From: Planococcus maitriensis
GTDB lineage: Bacteria > Bacillota > Bacilli > Bacillales_A > Planococcaceae
Direction: 5' to 3'
Length of the DNA stretch: 64,000 nt
NCBI RefSeq assembly: GCF_003289925.1
Contig: NZ_QLZQ01000004.1
Span: forward strand, 62,001 to 126,000
Shown here: piece by piece, positions 39,974-49,629 of the stretch
Layout: every line of letters starts with the position of its first letter
Numbering within the stretch: the first letter of the stretch is position 1
Program-made: the position numbers and the translations under genes
Notes under the pieces: generated by a model
What the model was told of the DNA's origin: nothing
Databases searched by the model: none
The model's input: the letters and a program-made list of their open reading frames with translations, nothing else

Positions 39974-41140
39974 CTACTGATTCTTGAAAACGGCAGCGAT
40001 AAAGATTTTCCCCGTAATCAGCATCGACTTTTCGTCTACATCGAATTTCGGATGATGATGCGGGTAAATGGCGTCGATGGCCGGATTGCCTCCGCCTACC
40101 CAGAAGAAAGACCCCGGTATGGCATCCACATAATAAGCAAAGTCCTCCCCGCCCATATCGGCAGGTTTGCGGACGACATTCTCTTCCCCGACAATTTCCT
40201 GCGCCAGCTCCTTGATGTACTGCGTTTCTTTCGGATGGTTATATAGCGAGATGAACCCTTTTGAATATTCCACATCTATGGAAGCTCTGTACTTTTCTGC
40301 GGTTTTCTGCGCAATCAGCTTCAATTCATTTTCCATCTGGACCCGGACCTCTTTGTCATATGTCCGGACGGTACCTTTGATATACGCTTTGTCCGGAATG
40401 ACATTATGGGCATCACCGCTGTTGAAAGCCCCTACTGTCAGCAAGGCGGGCTGAAGCGGGTCGATGCGCCGGCTGACGATATGTTGCAGATCGACGACCA
40501 GATGGCTGCCGATCACCAGCGGATCCACACACCAATGCGGTTCTGCCGCATGTCCCCCTTTACCGTTAATAGTAATGTCAAACGCGTCCGATGCCGCCTG
40601 CACGTAACCATCGTTCACCGCTACTTGGCCAACAGGGTAATTGACTTCCACATGGGCGCCGTATACTTCATCCACCCCATCGAGACAACCGTCTTCCACC
40701 ATCGCGACAGCGCCGCCCGGGGCCAATTCTTCGGCATGCTGATGGATGAACACGACATTTCCGGGAATTTGGTCTTTTACAGAACTCAGCGCTTTTGCCG
40801 TCCCGAGTAAAGCGGCCGTATGGATATCGTGGCCGCAGGCATGCATGACGCCTGGAACTTTCGATTTATAATCCACGTCTTTTTCATCTTCAATCGGCAG
40901 CGCATCAAAATCTGCCCGCAGCGCAATGGTCTTGCCCGGCTTCCCGCCTCTCAACAAGCCGACCACGCCATTTCCGCCTACCTTCGTTCTCACTTCTATT
41001 CCCAGCTTGTTCAAATAATCGGCGATAAAAGCCGGAGTGCGCTCTTCTTTAAATGACAGCTCGGGATTCATGTGTAAATCCCGGCGAATCTCCACCATTT
41101 CCTGATAAATTTTCTCCAAGTGTTCAAATGCCTTTTCCAT
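39974..41140 (-). CDS. M20 family amidohydrolase (N-acyl-amino-acid / peptide deacylase)
   Basis: 388 residues. RRDLHMNPELSFKE at the N-terminus, LRADFDALPIED and HACGHDIHTA (metal ligands), HQHAEELAPGGA (catalytic/metal Glu pair), and MGGEDFAYYVDAIPG (late metal His replaced in the usual M20D way), with a dimerisation domain in the middle. Relatives release the acyl group from N-acyl amino acids or aminobenzoyl compounds. A GAGGAG lies 12 bases upstream of this ATG; an in-frame TTG three codons earlier is possible. It shares an operon with the binding protein 73 bases upstream. Confidence 0.87.
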   Translation of the reverse strand: MEKAFEHLEKIYQEMVEIRRDLHMNPELSFKEERTPAFIADYLNKLGIEVRTKVGGNGVVGLLRGGKPGKTIALRADFDALPIEDEKDVDYKSKVPGVMHACGHDIHTAALLGTAKALSSVKDQIPGNVVFIHQHAEELAPGGAVAMVEDGCLDGVDEVYGAHVEVNYPVGQVAVNDGYVQAASDAFDITINGKGGHAAEPHWCVDPLVIGSHLVVDLQHIVSRRIDPLQPALLTVGAFNSGDAHNVIPDKAYIKGTVRTYDKEVRVQMENELKLIAQKTAEKYRASIDVEYSKGFISLYNHPKETQYIKELAQEIVGEENVVRKPADMGGEDFAYYVDAIPGSFFWVGGGNPAIDAIYPHHHPKFDVDEKSMLITGKIFIAAVFKNQ

Positions 41141-41177
41141 CAAAATCAAACTCCTCTCTGATTCCACCTCATAGAAA

Positions 41178-41203
41178 GAAAGGCGGTATTTTCCCCGCCT
41201 TTC
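41178..41203 (-). terminator. Intra-operon hairpin between binding protein and amidohydrolase
   Basis: GAAAGGCGG/CCGCCTTTC with a weak T run (TTTC) after it on the minus strand. Likely a partial terminator or stability element that lets the binding protein be made in excess. Confidence 0.55.
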
Positions 41204-41213
41204 AATAATTCTG

Positions 41214-42806
41214 TTATTCAAATTCAATTTTCGTCGTCATCAGTCGGCCAGTCGGATGCGGGTCGAACCCGGTAATATCGGATTTGGCTGCCAATAATGG
41301 CGTCGGATGAACCAACGGGATGATCGGCGGGTCTTCATGCATAATTTCCTGCGCTTCCCTGTACAACTCGTTGCGCCGCTCTTGGTCTGTAATAGTGCGC
41401 GCTTCCTCCAATACCTGGTTCAATTCTTCATTGGCATACTGCGTCGAATTCAAATCACCGATATTGTCTTCATGCCATAGCGAATAGATGAAGTCATCCG
41501 CATCCCCATTCGTTCCGGTCCACCCAAGAATAAAGGCATCCGCTTCACCTTTTTTCGCCCGATCGAGGTAAGTGGCCCATTCATAAGTAACAATATTAGC
41601 CGTAACCCCGATATCAGCAAAACTCGATTGTAAGAATTCGGCTACTTTATTGGCATCCGGCATATAAGGCCGCGGAACGGGCATGGCCCACAGTTCCATT
41701 TCAAATCCGTCCGGATATCCGGCTTCCGCCAGCAACTCTTTCGCTTTCTCCGGGTCGTATTCGTAAGTGCCCACGTCTTCGTTATAACCTTCCACGCTTG
41801 GCGGGATCGGGTTTTTCGCCGGCTCCGCCTGCCCTGCAAAGAGGCCATCGACCATTGCTTGTTTATCGACCGCATGGCTGAGCGCTTGGCGGACCAATTT
41901 GTCATCGAACGGCTCGCGGGTCACTGTCATTCCCAAATATCCGATGTTCAGCGGTGGCCTTTTCAAGACCTTCAAGTCTTCCGAGTTTTCTATTTGCTCA
42001 ACATTATCAGGGTCAACACCATCAATCATGTCCACTTCACCGCTCAACAAAGCATTCAAGCGGGCTGAGTTATCCGGAATTGCCCGGATGATGACAGAAT
42101 CCAGCTTTGGATAGCCTTCCAGCCAGTAGTCCTCGTTTTTATTCATCACGACACGGTCATTGCGCAGCCATTCATCAAAGACGAAGGGGCCGGTTCCAAC
42201 CGGGTTGGCGCTGTATTCTTCACCATGTTCCTCAATGGCAGCAGGACTGGAAATGGAAAATGGCGTCAAAGCCAAGTCTTTCAGGAAAGTCGGCTTGACT
42301 TGGTTCAAGGTGACCTTAACGGTATCTTCACCTTCCGCTTCCACCGAGTCGATGATATGGGTTTCATCTCCTTCATACCCTCCGAATACAGAACCGTACA
42401 TAGGGAATTGGTCCGCTCCCCCATTCATCCAACGTTCAAAATTGGAAACGACTGCTTCGGCATTAAACTCCGTGCCGTCATGGAACTGAACGCCTTCTTT
42501 CAAGGTGAAAGTATACGCCAATCCATCCTCCGCTTCTTCCCATTCCTCAGCAAGCATAGGAGCGACTGTCGTTTCACCTTCTTCAAATGTCACCAGTGTT
42601 TCCAATATACTTTGCGCCACGTTCTCCGATTCACTGTCGGTCACTTCTGCAGGATCCAGTGAGACTGAATCCGCGCCCCGCGCAAAAATAAATACCTGCT
42701 CTTCCGAATCAGCATTCTCCCCATTGTCTGCATTATCACCAGAACACGCTGCCATAATCAAGACCAACGCGATCCATAACGCGAATATCAAATACCTTTT
42801 CCCCAT
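41214..42806 (-). CDS. Oligopeptide-type ABC substrate-binding lipoprotein (SBP_bac_5), paralog 2
   Basis: 530 residues, lipobox MAAC (about 18-21). It is collinear with the protein at 15169-16758: VSLDPAEVTDSESENVAQSI, QFPMYGSVFGGYEGDE and GFDPHPTGRLMTTKIEFE are near copies. Again no permease or ATPase gene is present. Operon partners are an M20 hydrolase and a GbsR-like regulator, suggesting the ligand is an acylated amino acid, peptide or betaine-like compound (inference). A perfect inverted repeat lies 118 bases upstream. Confidence 0.9.
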   Translation of the reverse strand: MGKRYLIFALWIALVLIMAACSGDNADNGENADSEEQVFIFARGADSVSLDPAEVTDSESENVAQSILETLVTFEEGETTVAPMLAEEWEEAEDGLAYTFTLKEGVQFHDGTEFNAEAVVSNFERWMNGGADQFPMYGSVFGGYEGDETHIIDSVEAEGEDTVKVTLNQVKPTFLKDLALTPFSISSPAAIEEHGEEYSANPVGTGPFVFDEWLRNDRVVMNKNEDYWLEGYPKLDSVIIRAIPDNSARLNALLSGEVDMIDGVDPDNVEQIENSEDLKVLKRPPLNIGYLGMTVTREPFDDKLVRQALSHAVDKQAMVDGLFAGQAEPAKNPIPPSVEGYNEDVGTYEYDPEKAKELLAEAGYPDGFEMELWAMPVPRPYMPDANKVAEFLQSSFADIGVTANIVTYEWATYLDRAKKGEADAFILGWTGTNGDADDFIYSLWHEDNIGDLNSTQYANEELNQVLEEARTITDQERRNELYREAQEIMHEDPPIIPLVHPTPLLAAKSDITGFDPHPTGRLMTTKIEFE

Positions 42807-42923
42807 TGTGCTTCCCCCTCATTAATTAAAGTCATCGCAACTCACCGTTTCTTCACGACAAACTCTAAATGACTTGCTGCAAGGTCCAAAAACAAGTGTC
42901 AGGTAGATATACAAATCGTTTAA

Positions 42924-42947
42924 AACGTTTAATTTTTATTAAACGTT
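42924..42947. promoter_or_regulatory. Perfect 10-bp inverted repeat, candidate GbsR-like operator
   Basis: AACGTTTAAT (42924-42933), TTTT, ATTAAACGTT (42938-42947). A further half-site AAACG-type block lies at 42916-42925. It sits in the promoter area of the binding-protein operon whose last gene encodes a GbsR-like repressor; GbsR proteins bind such inverted repeats. Confidence 0.55.
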
Positions 42948-43221
42948 AATTATTTATACTATAAAATACAGAAAGGTATTTGTAAATATTTTTTCGAAAT
43001 TTCTAAATTTTTAATTTGAGGACAAGCAAAACTGGAAAAGCTGGGAGCTATATTCCTCATACTGGCAACTCGCAAACTACATCGAATAACACTCAATTTT
43101 TGAAGTATTATATATTGAAATTGTAAGTTAGGACATATATATGGAACATGAAATGTTAAAGGTACAGGATGAAGAAGATTCCATTTGAAAACACCTCTTC
43201 GAACAATTAAAACAAGAATAT

Positions 43222-43272
43222 AAAAAATGCATGAAGAAGCTCTCCATTCGGGAACATTCTTCACGCATTTTC
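43222..43272 (-). terminator. Terminator of the pRiA4b-type gene
   Basis: Minus strand: ATGCGTGAAGAA pairs with TTCTTCATGCAT, then TTTTT. Confidence 0.75.
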
Positions 43273-43315
43273 ACTCAAATTGCGTCTTTCACAGGGATAC
43301 TATCTAAAGGACCCC

Positions 43316-44050
43316 TCAAGCCTTCCGATATTTATCTTCAATAACGTCGTAATTTTCATGACGGATTTTATCCCATTCTGTCTTTTTATACATCCGGCTT
43401 TTTAGAAACTCATTAATTCTTTCCGGATCATATTCCTTGAAATACATACCGGCTGCCCATACTTTTATTTCTTCGTGTTCCGGATGCTGTTCGTCTCGGT
43501 AGATTTTTAGAAATTCATAAAACCCTGGAAGGCCTCCTACATCTTCAGGCGGCGCTGTCTCAGCTCCGGCAAGCAGCGTGGGAAAACCGAAATGGTAGTC
43601 ATTGACGATTTCTTCAAGAACAACGCGAAACTTCCAGTCATCCCCGAAATCGTAGCGGTAGATAAGTTGTCCATGTTTTTCGATGTATTCATCTATTTTA
43701 ATGCGTGTCGGCTGGCGTACGATTGTCGCTAGACGTTTTTGGTAGTTCTCTTCAAAGCGCTTGTGTTTTGGATCAGCTTTTTTCAACCGCTCCACAAACA
43801 GCTTTTTATTCTTCTTATAATACTGATGTTCTTCGTAAGCCTGTTCATCGTTCGTCACTCGAATGCCCTCTTCCGGCAAATCGAACTCAAACAAATGGTA
43901 TGGCTCATAAGGATAGCCGCTTTGGAAATTGCTGGTCTGCTGGATAATATCATGCAGCATATTGAACGTGGCACCAGCCGGCATGACTACCTTTCGCCAA
44001 ATAAGCGGTTCGGAAGTTTCTAATTCGATTCGAATAATATACGATTTCAT
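43316..44050 (-). CDS. Plasmid pRiA4b ORF-3-like protein
   Basis: 244 residues. Family features: YIIRIELETSEPLIWRKVVMPAGATFNMLHDIIQ at the start, a conserved YRYDFGDDWKFRVVLE, and PPEDVGGLPGFYEFLKI near residue 180. The middle has a charged stretch of about 50 residues. Such proteins are found on plasmids, near IS elements and in chromosomes; function unknown. The ATG at 44050 follows AGGTGGG and is preferred to an upstream in-frame one. Confidence 0.88.
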   Translation of the reverse strand: MKSYIIRIELETSEPLIWRKVVMPAGATFNMLHDIIQQTSNFQSGYPYEPYHLFEFDLPEEGIRVTNDEQAYEEHQYYKKNKKLFVERLKKADPKHKRFEENYQKRLATIVRQPTRIKIDEYIEKHGQLIYRYDFGDDWKFRVVLEEIVNDYHFGFPTLLAGAETAPPEDVGGLPGFYEFLKIYRDEQHPEHEEIKVWAAGMYFKEYDPERINEFLKSRMYKKTEWDKIRHENYDVIEDKYRKA

Positions 44051-44222
44051 GTTTTGCCCACCTGGCTTTCTCTTCAAGATATTTTCTTTTGTGTTTAAAA
44101 CATTCATTTTGTTCATCCTACCGTCGCTCGAATATATTAACAAGGACTGGAGCTAATATGGGTTTCCTTTACTCTTAACAATTATACTTCTTCAGCTGAA
44201 AAAACAAGCCATTCTCCAATGG

Positions 44223-44459
44223 AATTGTGTCACGCACAGGGACGCAACCGACTACGCATAAGTGACAAATCCAGCCATAGCAACATTCTGGCCTCCTACT
44301 CATCGTTCAAATTGTGTGGTGCACAGGGACAAACGAACAAAACTCGCTCCATTACCCGTACATTTCCTGCCCAAATTGTGTCGTGCACAGGGGCGATTCC
44401 ACACCCAAATCCACTCCCCCCGCCATTCTCCCCGCCCGAATTGTGCCGTGCACAGGGAC
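44223..44459 (+). repeat. Repeat cluster C: four direct 21-bp cores
   Basis: Cores at 44223-44243, 44310-44330, 44374-44394 and 44439-44459; start-to-start spacings 87, 64 and 65 bp. Variants are seen at core positions 9-12 and 19. They fill most of the 505-base gap 44051-44555; the last 95 bases before glcT show no clear promoter. Confidence 0.88.
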
Positions 44460-44555
44460 AACCCCAAAATCTCGAGCTTGTTTTTCCACACCCATTTCCT
44501 GTATAACTTGAATTATGCTTAACACATCGAGGCGTGTTTTTGAATGGAGGAAATC

Positions 44556-45398
44556 ATGGAACAGCTATTGACCATCGAGAAAGTATTGAATAACAATGTC
44601 GTGATCGCCCGCCATGATACCTATAAGGAAGTCGTCTTGATCGGAAATGGCCTCGGCTTCAACCGGAAAAAAGGCGATGTCATTTCGTTTGGCCATGCCG
44701 ATAAGACCTTCCTGTTAAAAGACGAGGCGGAAAAGGAACAATACGTCAATTTGATCCCGCATATCGCTGAAGACCTGATCGCGTTTATCAACGACCAGCT
44801 CTTATACATCGAAGAACAGATGGGTACCGAGTTGAATGAACACATCCATGTAGCGCTGACGGATCATTTGTCTTTCGCCATCAAGCGCATCCAGCAGAAC
44901 ATGCAGTTCTCGAACTCCTTCCTGTTTGAAATCGAGTCTTTGTATCCGAAAGAATACCAGGTGGCAAAAGGCGTCGTGAAGGCGTTCCAAAACCGCATGG
45001 GCATCGTGTTCCCGGAAGGCGAGATCGGCTTTATCGCGCTCCACATCCACAGCGCCGTGACCGATAAATCCTTGCGTGACATCAACCGCGACCATGCGCT
45101 CATCTCGCGCCTGACGCAATTGATCGAAGACGGGCTGAAAGTCGATTTGAGCAAAGACACCGTCAATCACCACCGGCTGATCCAGCACCTGCACCGGGCG
45201 ATTGACCGCATCCATCACGGCGAGTCGCTGGGCGATGAGAATAAACTCCAGGAGCTATTGAAAGCCGAATATCCCGTGTGCTATAATTTGGCTTGGAAGC
45301 TGATCAAAGTCATGCAAAACCAATTAAAAAAGCCTGTCGACGAAGCGGAAGTGCTTTATCTGACGATTCATCTGCAGCGCTTGACCCATACAAACTGA
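44556..45398 (+). CDS. glcT: Transcription antiterminator GlcT (BglG family)
   Basis: 280 residues. The N-terminal RNA-binding CAT domain (about 1-55: LTIEKVLNNNVVIAR, VLIGNGLGFNRKKGD) is followed by two PTS regulation domains. PRD1 has His in ALTDHLSFAIKR and IALHIHSA; PRD2 has HHRLIQHLHRAIDRIH and YLTIHLQRL. GlcT binds the RAT sequence in the ptsG leader when glucose is present and prevents termination; PtsG phosphorylates and inactivates it otherwise. The gene sits directly before ptsG as in Bacillus. ATG at 44556 follows GGAGG. Confidence 0.95.
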   Translation: MEQLLTIEKVLNNNVVIARHDTYKEVVLIGNGLGFNRKKGDVISFGHADKTFLLKDEAEKEQYVNLIPHIAEDLIAFINDQLLYIEEQMGTELNEHIHVALTDHLSFAIKRIQQNMQFSNSFLFEIESLYPKEYQVAKGVVKAFQNRMGIVFPEGEIGFIALHIHSAVTDKSLRDINRDHALISRLTQLIEDGLKVDLSKDTVNHHRLIQHLHRAIDRIHHGESLGDENKLQELLKAEYPVCYNLAWKLIKVMQNQLKKPVDEAEVLYLTIHLQRLTHTN

Positions 45399-45402
45399 TT
45401 CA

Positions 45403-45440
45403 TACGTGTTACTGATTCGATCAGGCATGAGTATGAAAAG
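45403..45440 (+). promoter_or_regulatory. RAT (GlcT RNA-antiterminator) sequence of ptsG
   Basis: ACGTGTTACTGATTCGATCA followed by GGCATGAG matches the Bacillus ptsG RAT closely. AGGCATGAG (45423-45431) can also pair with CTCATGCCT at 45494-45502, so GlcT binding would break the long-range terminator. Confidence 0.85.
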
Positions 45441-45456
45441 GTACAACGGTTAATCC

Positions 45457-45507
45457 AGGGGGCTTCTCCCCTTTTTTACCGATGCCTTTTCCGCTCATGC
45501 CTTTTTT
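45457..45507 (+). terminator. ptsG leader terminators
   Basis: Two alternatives: a compact GGGG/CCCC hairpin followed by TTTTTT (45457-45477), and a long-range stem of AGGCATGAG (inside the RAT) with CTCATGCCT (45494-45502) followed by TTTTT. Confidence 0.75.
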
Positions 45508-45584
45508 GTATGCTTCAACTTCCGCCAAACACGCTCAAGCCATTTGCATTCGCACTTCGTTTTACCAATAAAGGAGGAAACTTT

Positions 45585-47642
45585 ATGTCTACTAACGTAT
45601 TCGGTACTTTGCAAAAAGTCGGGAAGGCATTGATGCTGCCGGTCGCGCTCTTGCCCGCAGCCGGAATTTTGCTGGCATTCGGCACAAGCTTTTCACAAGA
45701 CACATTTGTGGAAGCGGTACCATTCTTTGGCACCCCGTGGGTCCAGTCCTTGCTCCACGTCATGGCGGAAGCCGGCGGTGTCGTCTTTGATAACCTGCCA
45801 CTGCTGTTTGCGGTCGGCGTCGCGATCGGCTTAGCCGGCGGCGACGGGGTCGCGGGCCTCGCCGCGATCATCGGCTATTTGATCATGAACGTCACGATGA
45901 AAGCCGTCGGCGGCATCACGGAAGACATGGCCACGTCAGACCCGGCCTACGCCATGGTCCTCGGGATCCCGACCTTGCAGACCGGCGTCTTCGGCGGGAT
46001 CATCGTCGGGATACTGGCCGCAACCATGTACAATAAATTCTTCAATATCAACTTGCCGCAATTTCTCGGCTTTTTTGCCGGAAAGCGCTTTGTCCCGATC
46101 ATCACCGCTTTCTCGGCATTGTTTCTCGGCATCGCCATGTTCCTTGTCTGGCCTTTCGCACAGAACGGCTTGAATGCGTTGTCACATTTCATGCTCGAAA
46201 CGAACCGCACACTCGCTGCCTTTGTATTCGGTCTGGTGGAACGCTCGTTGATTCCTTTCGGGCTGCACCATATTTTCTATTCGCCGTTCTGGTTTGAGTT
46301 CGGCACGTATACGAATGCGGCTGGCGAAATCATCCGCGGCGACCAGCGCATCTTCTTTGAACAGCTGCAGGACGGCGTCGACTTCACGGCCGGCACGTTC
46401 ATGACAGGGAAATTCCCGTTCATGATGTTCGGCCTTCCAGCGGCAGCACTCGCGATCTTCCACTGCGCACGCCCTGAACGCAAGAAAGTTGTCGGCGGCA
46501 TCATGGCATCAGCTGCCCTTACTTCATTCCTGACAGGGATCACTGAACCGCTTGAATTCGCATTCCTTTTCGTCGCTCCCGTGTTGTTCGGGATCCACGC
46601 AGTATTCGCGGGGCTATCGTTCATGATCATGCACATCCTCGACGTCAAAATCGGCATGACCTTCTCCGGCGGCTTGATTGACTTCCTGCTGTTCGGCGTC
46701 ATGCCGGGCAGAACGGAATGGTTCTGGGTCATCGTCGTCGGCCTGTTCTTCGCAGTCATTTACTATTTCGGCTTCCGTTTCGCCATCCAAAAATTCAATT
46801 TGATGACTCCGGGACGTGAAGACGAAGAAGAAAACGAAGACGGCGACGAAGCTGTCGGCGAACTGCCTTATGAAATCCTGCAAGCGATGGGCGGGCAACA
46901 GAACATCACCCACCTGGATGCCTGCATCACCCGCCTGCGCGTCAGTGTAGAAGACAAAAGTGTAGTCGATAAGAATAAATTGAAAAAACTCGGGGCTTCC
47001 GGCGTCATGGAAGTCGGCAATAACATCCAAGCGATCTTCGGGCCCGTCTCCGACAATCTGCGCGGGCAAATGCAAGACATCATCAACGGCAAGACGCCGC
47101 GCACGAAACAAGACGTCTCCCAGATCATCGACCAGGCGAAAGACGGCGGAGACGCGCCAGTCCGTTTGGGCGCAATCGATTTCGGCATCCCGATCACGGG
47201 CGACATCCTGCCGATCACCGATGTACCGGACCAAGTCTTTTCGGGCAGAATGGTCGGCGACGGCTTTGCGATCAAACCGTCTGAAGGCAAAGTGTTCTCG
47301 CCAGTGAACGGTGAAGTCGTCACCTTGTTCCCGACGAAACACGCCATCGGTTTGAAAGCAGATGACGGCACCGAAATGCTCATCCACATCGGCATCGATA
47401 CCGTCCACCTGAAAGGCGAAGGCTTCACGGCGCACGTCGAGCAAGGCGACCTCGTCGAACAAGGGCAGTTATTGATGGAAATGGACCTCGCCTATATTAG
47501 CGAACACGCTCCCTCCATCATCACGCCGGTCGTGTTCACGAGCCTTCAGGAAGGCCAGCAAGTGAACATCAAAACCTCCGGCCACGTCGAGTCGAATACG
47601 AAAGACCTGATCGAAATCACTGGCGGGAACGAAGAAGTCTAA
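45585..47642 (+). CDS. ptsG: Glucose-specific PTS enzyme EIICBA (PtsG)
   Basis: 685 residues in the order IIC-IIB-IIA. IIC (1 to about 400) holds about eight to ten TM helices with [18 protein letters not shown] has phospho-accepting Cys447 in [14 protein letters not shown] has the phosphorylated His601 in [16 protein letters not shown]. It imports and phosphorylates glucose using phospho-HPr. Starts behind AAGGAGG, after the GlcT-controlled leader. Confidence 0.96.
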   Translation: MSTNVFGTLQKVGKALMLPVALLPAAGILLAFGTSFSQDTFVEAVPFFGTPWVQSLLHVMAEAGGVVFDNLPLLFAVGVAIGLAGGDGVAGLAAIIGYLIMNVTMKAVGGITEDMATSDPAYAMVLGIPTLQTGVFGGIIVGILAATMYNKFFNINLPQFLGFFAGKRFVPIITAFSALFLGIAMFLVWPFAQNGLNALSHFMLETNRTLAAFVFGLVERSLIPFGLHHIFYSPFWFEFGTYTNAAGEIIRGDQRIFFEQLQDGVDFTAGTFMTGKFPFMMFGLPAAALAIFHCARPERKKVVGGIMASAALTSFLTGITEPLEFAFLFVAPVLFGIHAVFAGLSFMIMHILDVKIGMTFSGGLIDFLLFGVMPGRTEWFWVIVVGLFFAVIYYFGFRFAIQKFNLMTPGREDEEENEDGDEAVGELPYEILQAMGGQQNITHLDACITRLRVSVEDKSVVDKNKLKKLGASGVMEVGNNIQAIFGPVSDNLRGQMQDIINGKTPRTKQDVSQIIDQAKDGGDAPVRLGAIDFGIPITGDILPITDVPDQVFSGRMVGDGFAIKPSEGKVFSPVNGEVVTLFPTKHAIGLKADDGTEMLIHIGIDTVHLKGEGFTAHVEQGDLVEQGQLLMEMDLAYISEHAPSIITPVVFTSLQEGQQVNIKTSGHVESNTKDLIEITGGNEEV

Positions 47643-47666
47643 AAAGCTTTCCTTGCCAGCTTCACA

Positions 47667-47708
47667 CCCGGACCCGCGTGAATTGCTTCGCTTAGGTCCG
47701 GGTTTTCT
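47667..47708 (+). terminator. Terminator of ptsG
   Basis: ACCCGGACC pairs with GGTCCGGGT, then TTTT. Confidence 0.85.
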
Positions 47709-47739
47709 GTAAAATAGCTATTCTTGGAGGAATGAACCG

Positions 47740-48534
47740 ATGAAACTACTGACTTTGAATTGCCACGCTTGGCACGAAGAAAACCAGCTGGAGAAAATCC
47801 GCCACTTGGCACAAGCCATTGCCGAAAAGGAGTATGACGTCATCGCCTTGCAGGAAGTCAACCAGTCGATCGACGATGAACCAGAACATGTCGTCAAGCA
47901 CGACAATTACGCACGGGTCCTGCTTCAGGAGCTGGAGCAACTCGGCGTGACAGGCTATTCGATGGTATGGGATTTCTCCCACCTCGTCTACGGACGCTAC
48001 GAAGAAGGGCTGGTGATCTTGACGCGCCACCCGGTCATCGATGAACATAGCTTTTTCGTCAGCCAAAGCACCGACAAGCATTCCCCGAAAACGCGGAAGA
48101 TTGTCGGCGCAATGATCCATTACAAAGGCCAGCCCTTCACGTTCTATTCCTGCCACACCGGCTGGTGGCACGATGCGGAAGAGCCGTTCCAATTCCAGGC
48201 CGACCAGCTGCTTGGGCAAATGAAAACAGATGCCCCTGCTTTTTTGATGGGCGACTTCAATAACGACGCCTCGCTCGAACAACAAGGCTATGCCTACTTA
48301 TTGGAAAATGGGCTGCACGACACCTACACACTGGCCGAGGAAAAAGATGCCGGCATCACCGTCCAAGGCAAAATCACCGGCTGGAGTGACAACAAGCAAG
48401 ACTTGCGCATCGATTTGATCCTGTCCACCGAACCCTTCAAGGTCAAATCGTCGAAAGTCATCTTCAATGGCGACCACAAGCCGCTCGTATCGGACCATTT
48501 CGGGGTGGAAGTTCAGTTGATAATGGATTATTGA
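47740..48534 (+). CDS. Endonuclease/exonuclease/phosphatase (EEP) family hydrolase
   Basis: 264 residues, no signal peptide. EEP motifs: LTLNCHAWH, IALQEVNQ (metal-binding Glu), YSCHTGWWHD, FLMGDFNND (catalytic Asp-x-Asn) and SDHFGVEV (final Asp-His). The family includes sphingomyelinases, maltose-induced EEP proteins and nucleases; B. subtilis-type relatives next to PTS genes have no fixed substrate. It sits 100 bases after ptsG behind a terminator. Confidence 0.87.
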   Translation: MKLLTLNCHAWHEENQLEKIRHLAQAIAEKEYDVIALQEVNQSIDDEPEHVVKHDNYARVLLQELEQLGVTGYSMVWDFSHLVYGRYEEGLVILTRHPVIDEHSFFVSQSTDKHSPKTRKIVGAMIHYKGQPFTFYSCHTGWWHDAEEPFQFQADQLLGQMKTDAPAFLMGDFNNDASLEQQGYAYLLENGLHDTYTLAEEKDAGITVQGKITGWSDNKQDLRIDLILSTEPFKVKSSKVIFNGDHKPLVSDHFGVEVQLIMDY

Positions 48535-48628
48535 AGAGTCAGCTGAGCGAATTCATGTGCGACGCATTTACGCAGTAAATGTGGAAGCAATGGTTTGATG
48601 TGATGCTCTTAAATAACTGGACAAATAA

Positions 48629-48674
48629 AACCGCCTTTCCCCCACACATGCTGGACGGGAAAAGCGGTTTTTTT
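48629..48674 (+). terminator. Terminator of the EEP gene
   Basis: AAACCGCCTTTCCC pairs with GGGAAAAGCGGTTT, then TTTT. Confidence 0.82.
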
Positions 48675-48690
48675 CGTTGGCTGTTTTTCA

Positions 48691-49629
48691 TCAAAGCAAT
48701 AGCTTCGTCACTTGCCGGGAGATTTCATGCGTGTTGATGGCAGACTCTATTTGGCCCTCGCGTACGCAACGGATGAACTCGGCGACTTCGTAATACATCG
48801 TATCGAATTCGTGCATAACGGAAATGTCTTCGGTTGTGCCGTCGCGGTATTTGATCAGCACATGCTGCGGGTCGCTGATCTTGTCGATTTCGATGACGCC
48901 TTCTTCGCCTTGGATTTCACTCGGCAAATGCGAATCCGAAATCTTCGAGTACATGACGACCGCTTCGCATTCGCCGTAATCGAGGATCATGCTGCCTTGC
49001 CCTTCCGCACCGGTCGACAACAGGTAGCGGTTGCGCAATACAGCGTCCGGTTCGCCTGCGAGATGGACGAGCGGCGCCAGGCCGTAAACGCCGAGATCCG
49101 TTTTCGCGCCGTTTCCGAGTTCCGGCTTGAATGCGTTTTCGATAGTGCCTTCTTTGTATTTATCGTAGCGGGACGAATACTGGTTGTAATGGAACACGTA
49201 GCGGCGGATCGGCCCGATCTTGTGCAGTTCTTCTTTCAGGCGCAGGAAAGCCGGCGTCACGGTCGACTTCATCGCTTCCATATAAGTCATGCCGGTTTCC
49301 TGTGAAGCCGCAATCACCCGGTCCATCTCGTCCAGGCTGACAACGGCCGGCTTTTCGCATAGCACATGCACGCCGCTTTGCATCGCGAGCAGGCTCTGTT
49401 CGGCGTGGAACGCATTCGGCGAAGCGATATAGACCGCGTCGATCCCGCCTTCCTCGAACATTTTTTTCATGTCGGTATAGACCGCATCCACCCCGTATTT
49501 ATCCGCAAACGCGTGTCCCGTCTCCTCGCTTCTCGAATATACGGCACCGATATCGAAATCAGGGTGCTGCTTCGCTGCCTTGATGAATCGATCGGTAATC
49601 CAATTCGTGCCAATGATTCCGAATTTCAT
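48691..49629 (-). CDS. Gfo/Idh/MocA family oxidoreductase
   Basis: 312 residues. N-terminal Rossmann GIIGTNWITDRFI (a variant of GxGxxG), then YIASPNAFHAEQSLLAM and the family Lys in HVLCEKPAV (Glu-Lys-Pro). The C-terminal half is the alpha/beta domain typical of the group. Members oxidise or reduce sugars, inositols or other cyclic compounds with NAD(P). Substrate unknown. ATG at 49629 follows GAGGG. Confidence 0.88.
   Translation of the reverse strand: MKFGIIGTNWITDRFIKAAKQHPDFDIGAVYSRSEETGHAFADKYGVDAVYTDMKKMFEEGGIDAVYIASPNAFHAEQSLLAMQSGVHVLCEKPAVVSLDEMDRVIAASQETGMTYMEAMKSTVTPAFLRLKEELHKIGPIRRYVFHYNQYSSRYDKYKEGTIENAFKPELGNGAKTDLGVYGLAPLVHLAGEPDAVLRNRYLLSTGAEGQGSMILDYGECEAVVMYSKISDSHLPSEIQGEEGVIEIDKISDPQHVLIKYRDGTTEDISVMHEFDTMYYEVAEFIRCVREGQIESAINTHEISRQVTKLLL

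Larger units (their letters stand above)
42807..43315. other. 509-base gap between binding-protein and pRiA4b genes
   Basis: Holds the operator candidate at 42924-42947, an AT-rich stretch to about 43190 with no believable gene, and the terminator of the next gene. The part from 42960 to 43215 shows nothing I recognise. Confidence 0.6.

Noticed and set aside
42959-43264. 101-residue minus-strand frame in the AT-rich gap
   Set aside because: Odd composition (rich in Cys, Phe, Ile, Ser), no ribosome site, and it runs into the terminator of the neighbouring gene.
44223-44459. CRISPR-like array suggested by regular 64-65 bp spacing
   Set aside because: Cores vary between copies, spacers are partly homologous, copies occur in both directions in other gaps, and there are no cas genes. 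Treated as a REP-like family.
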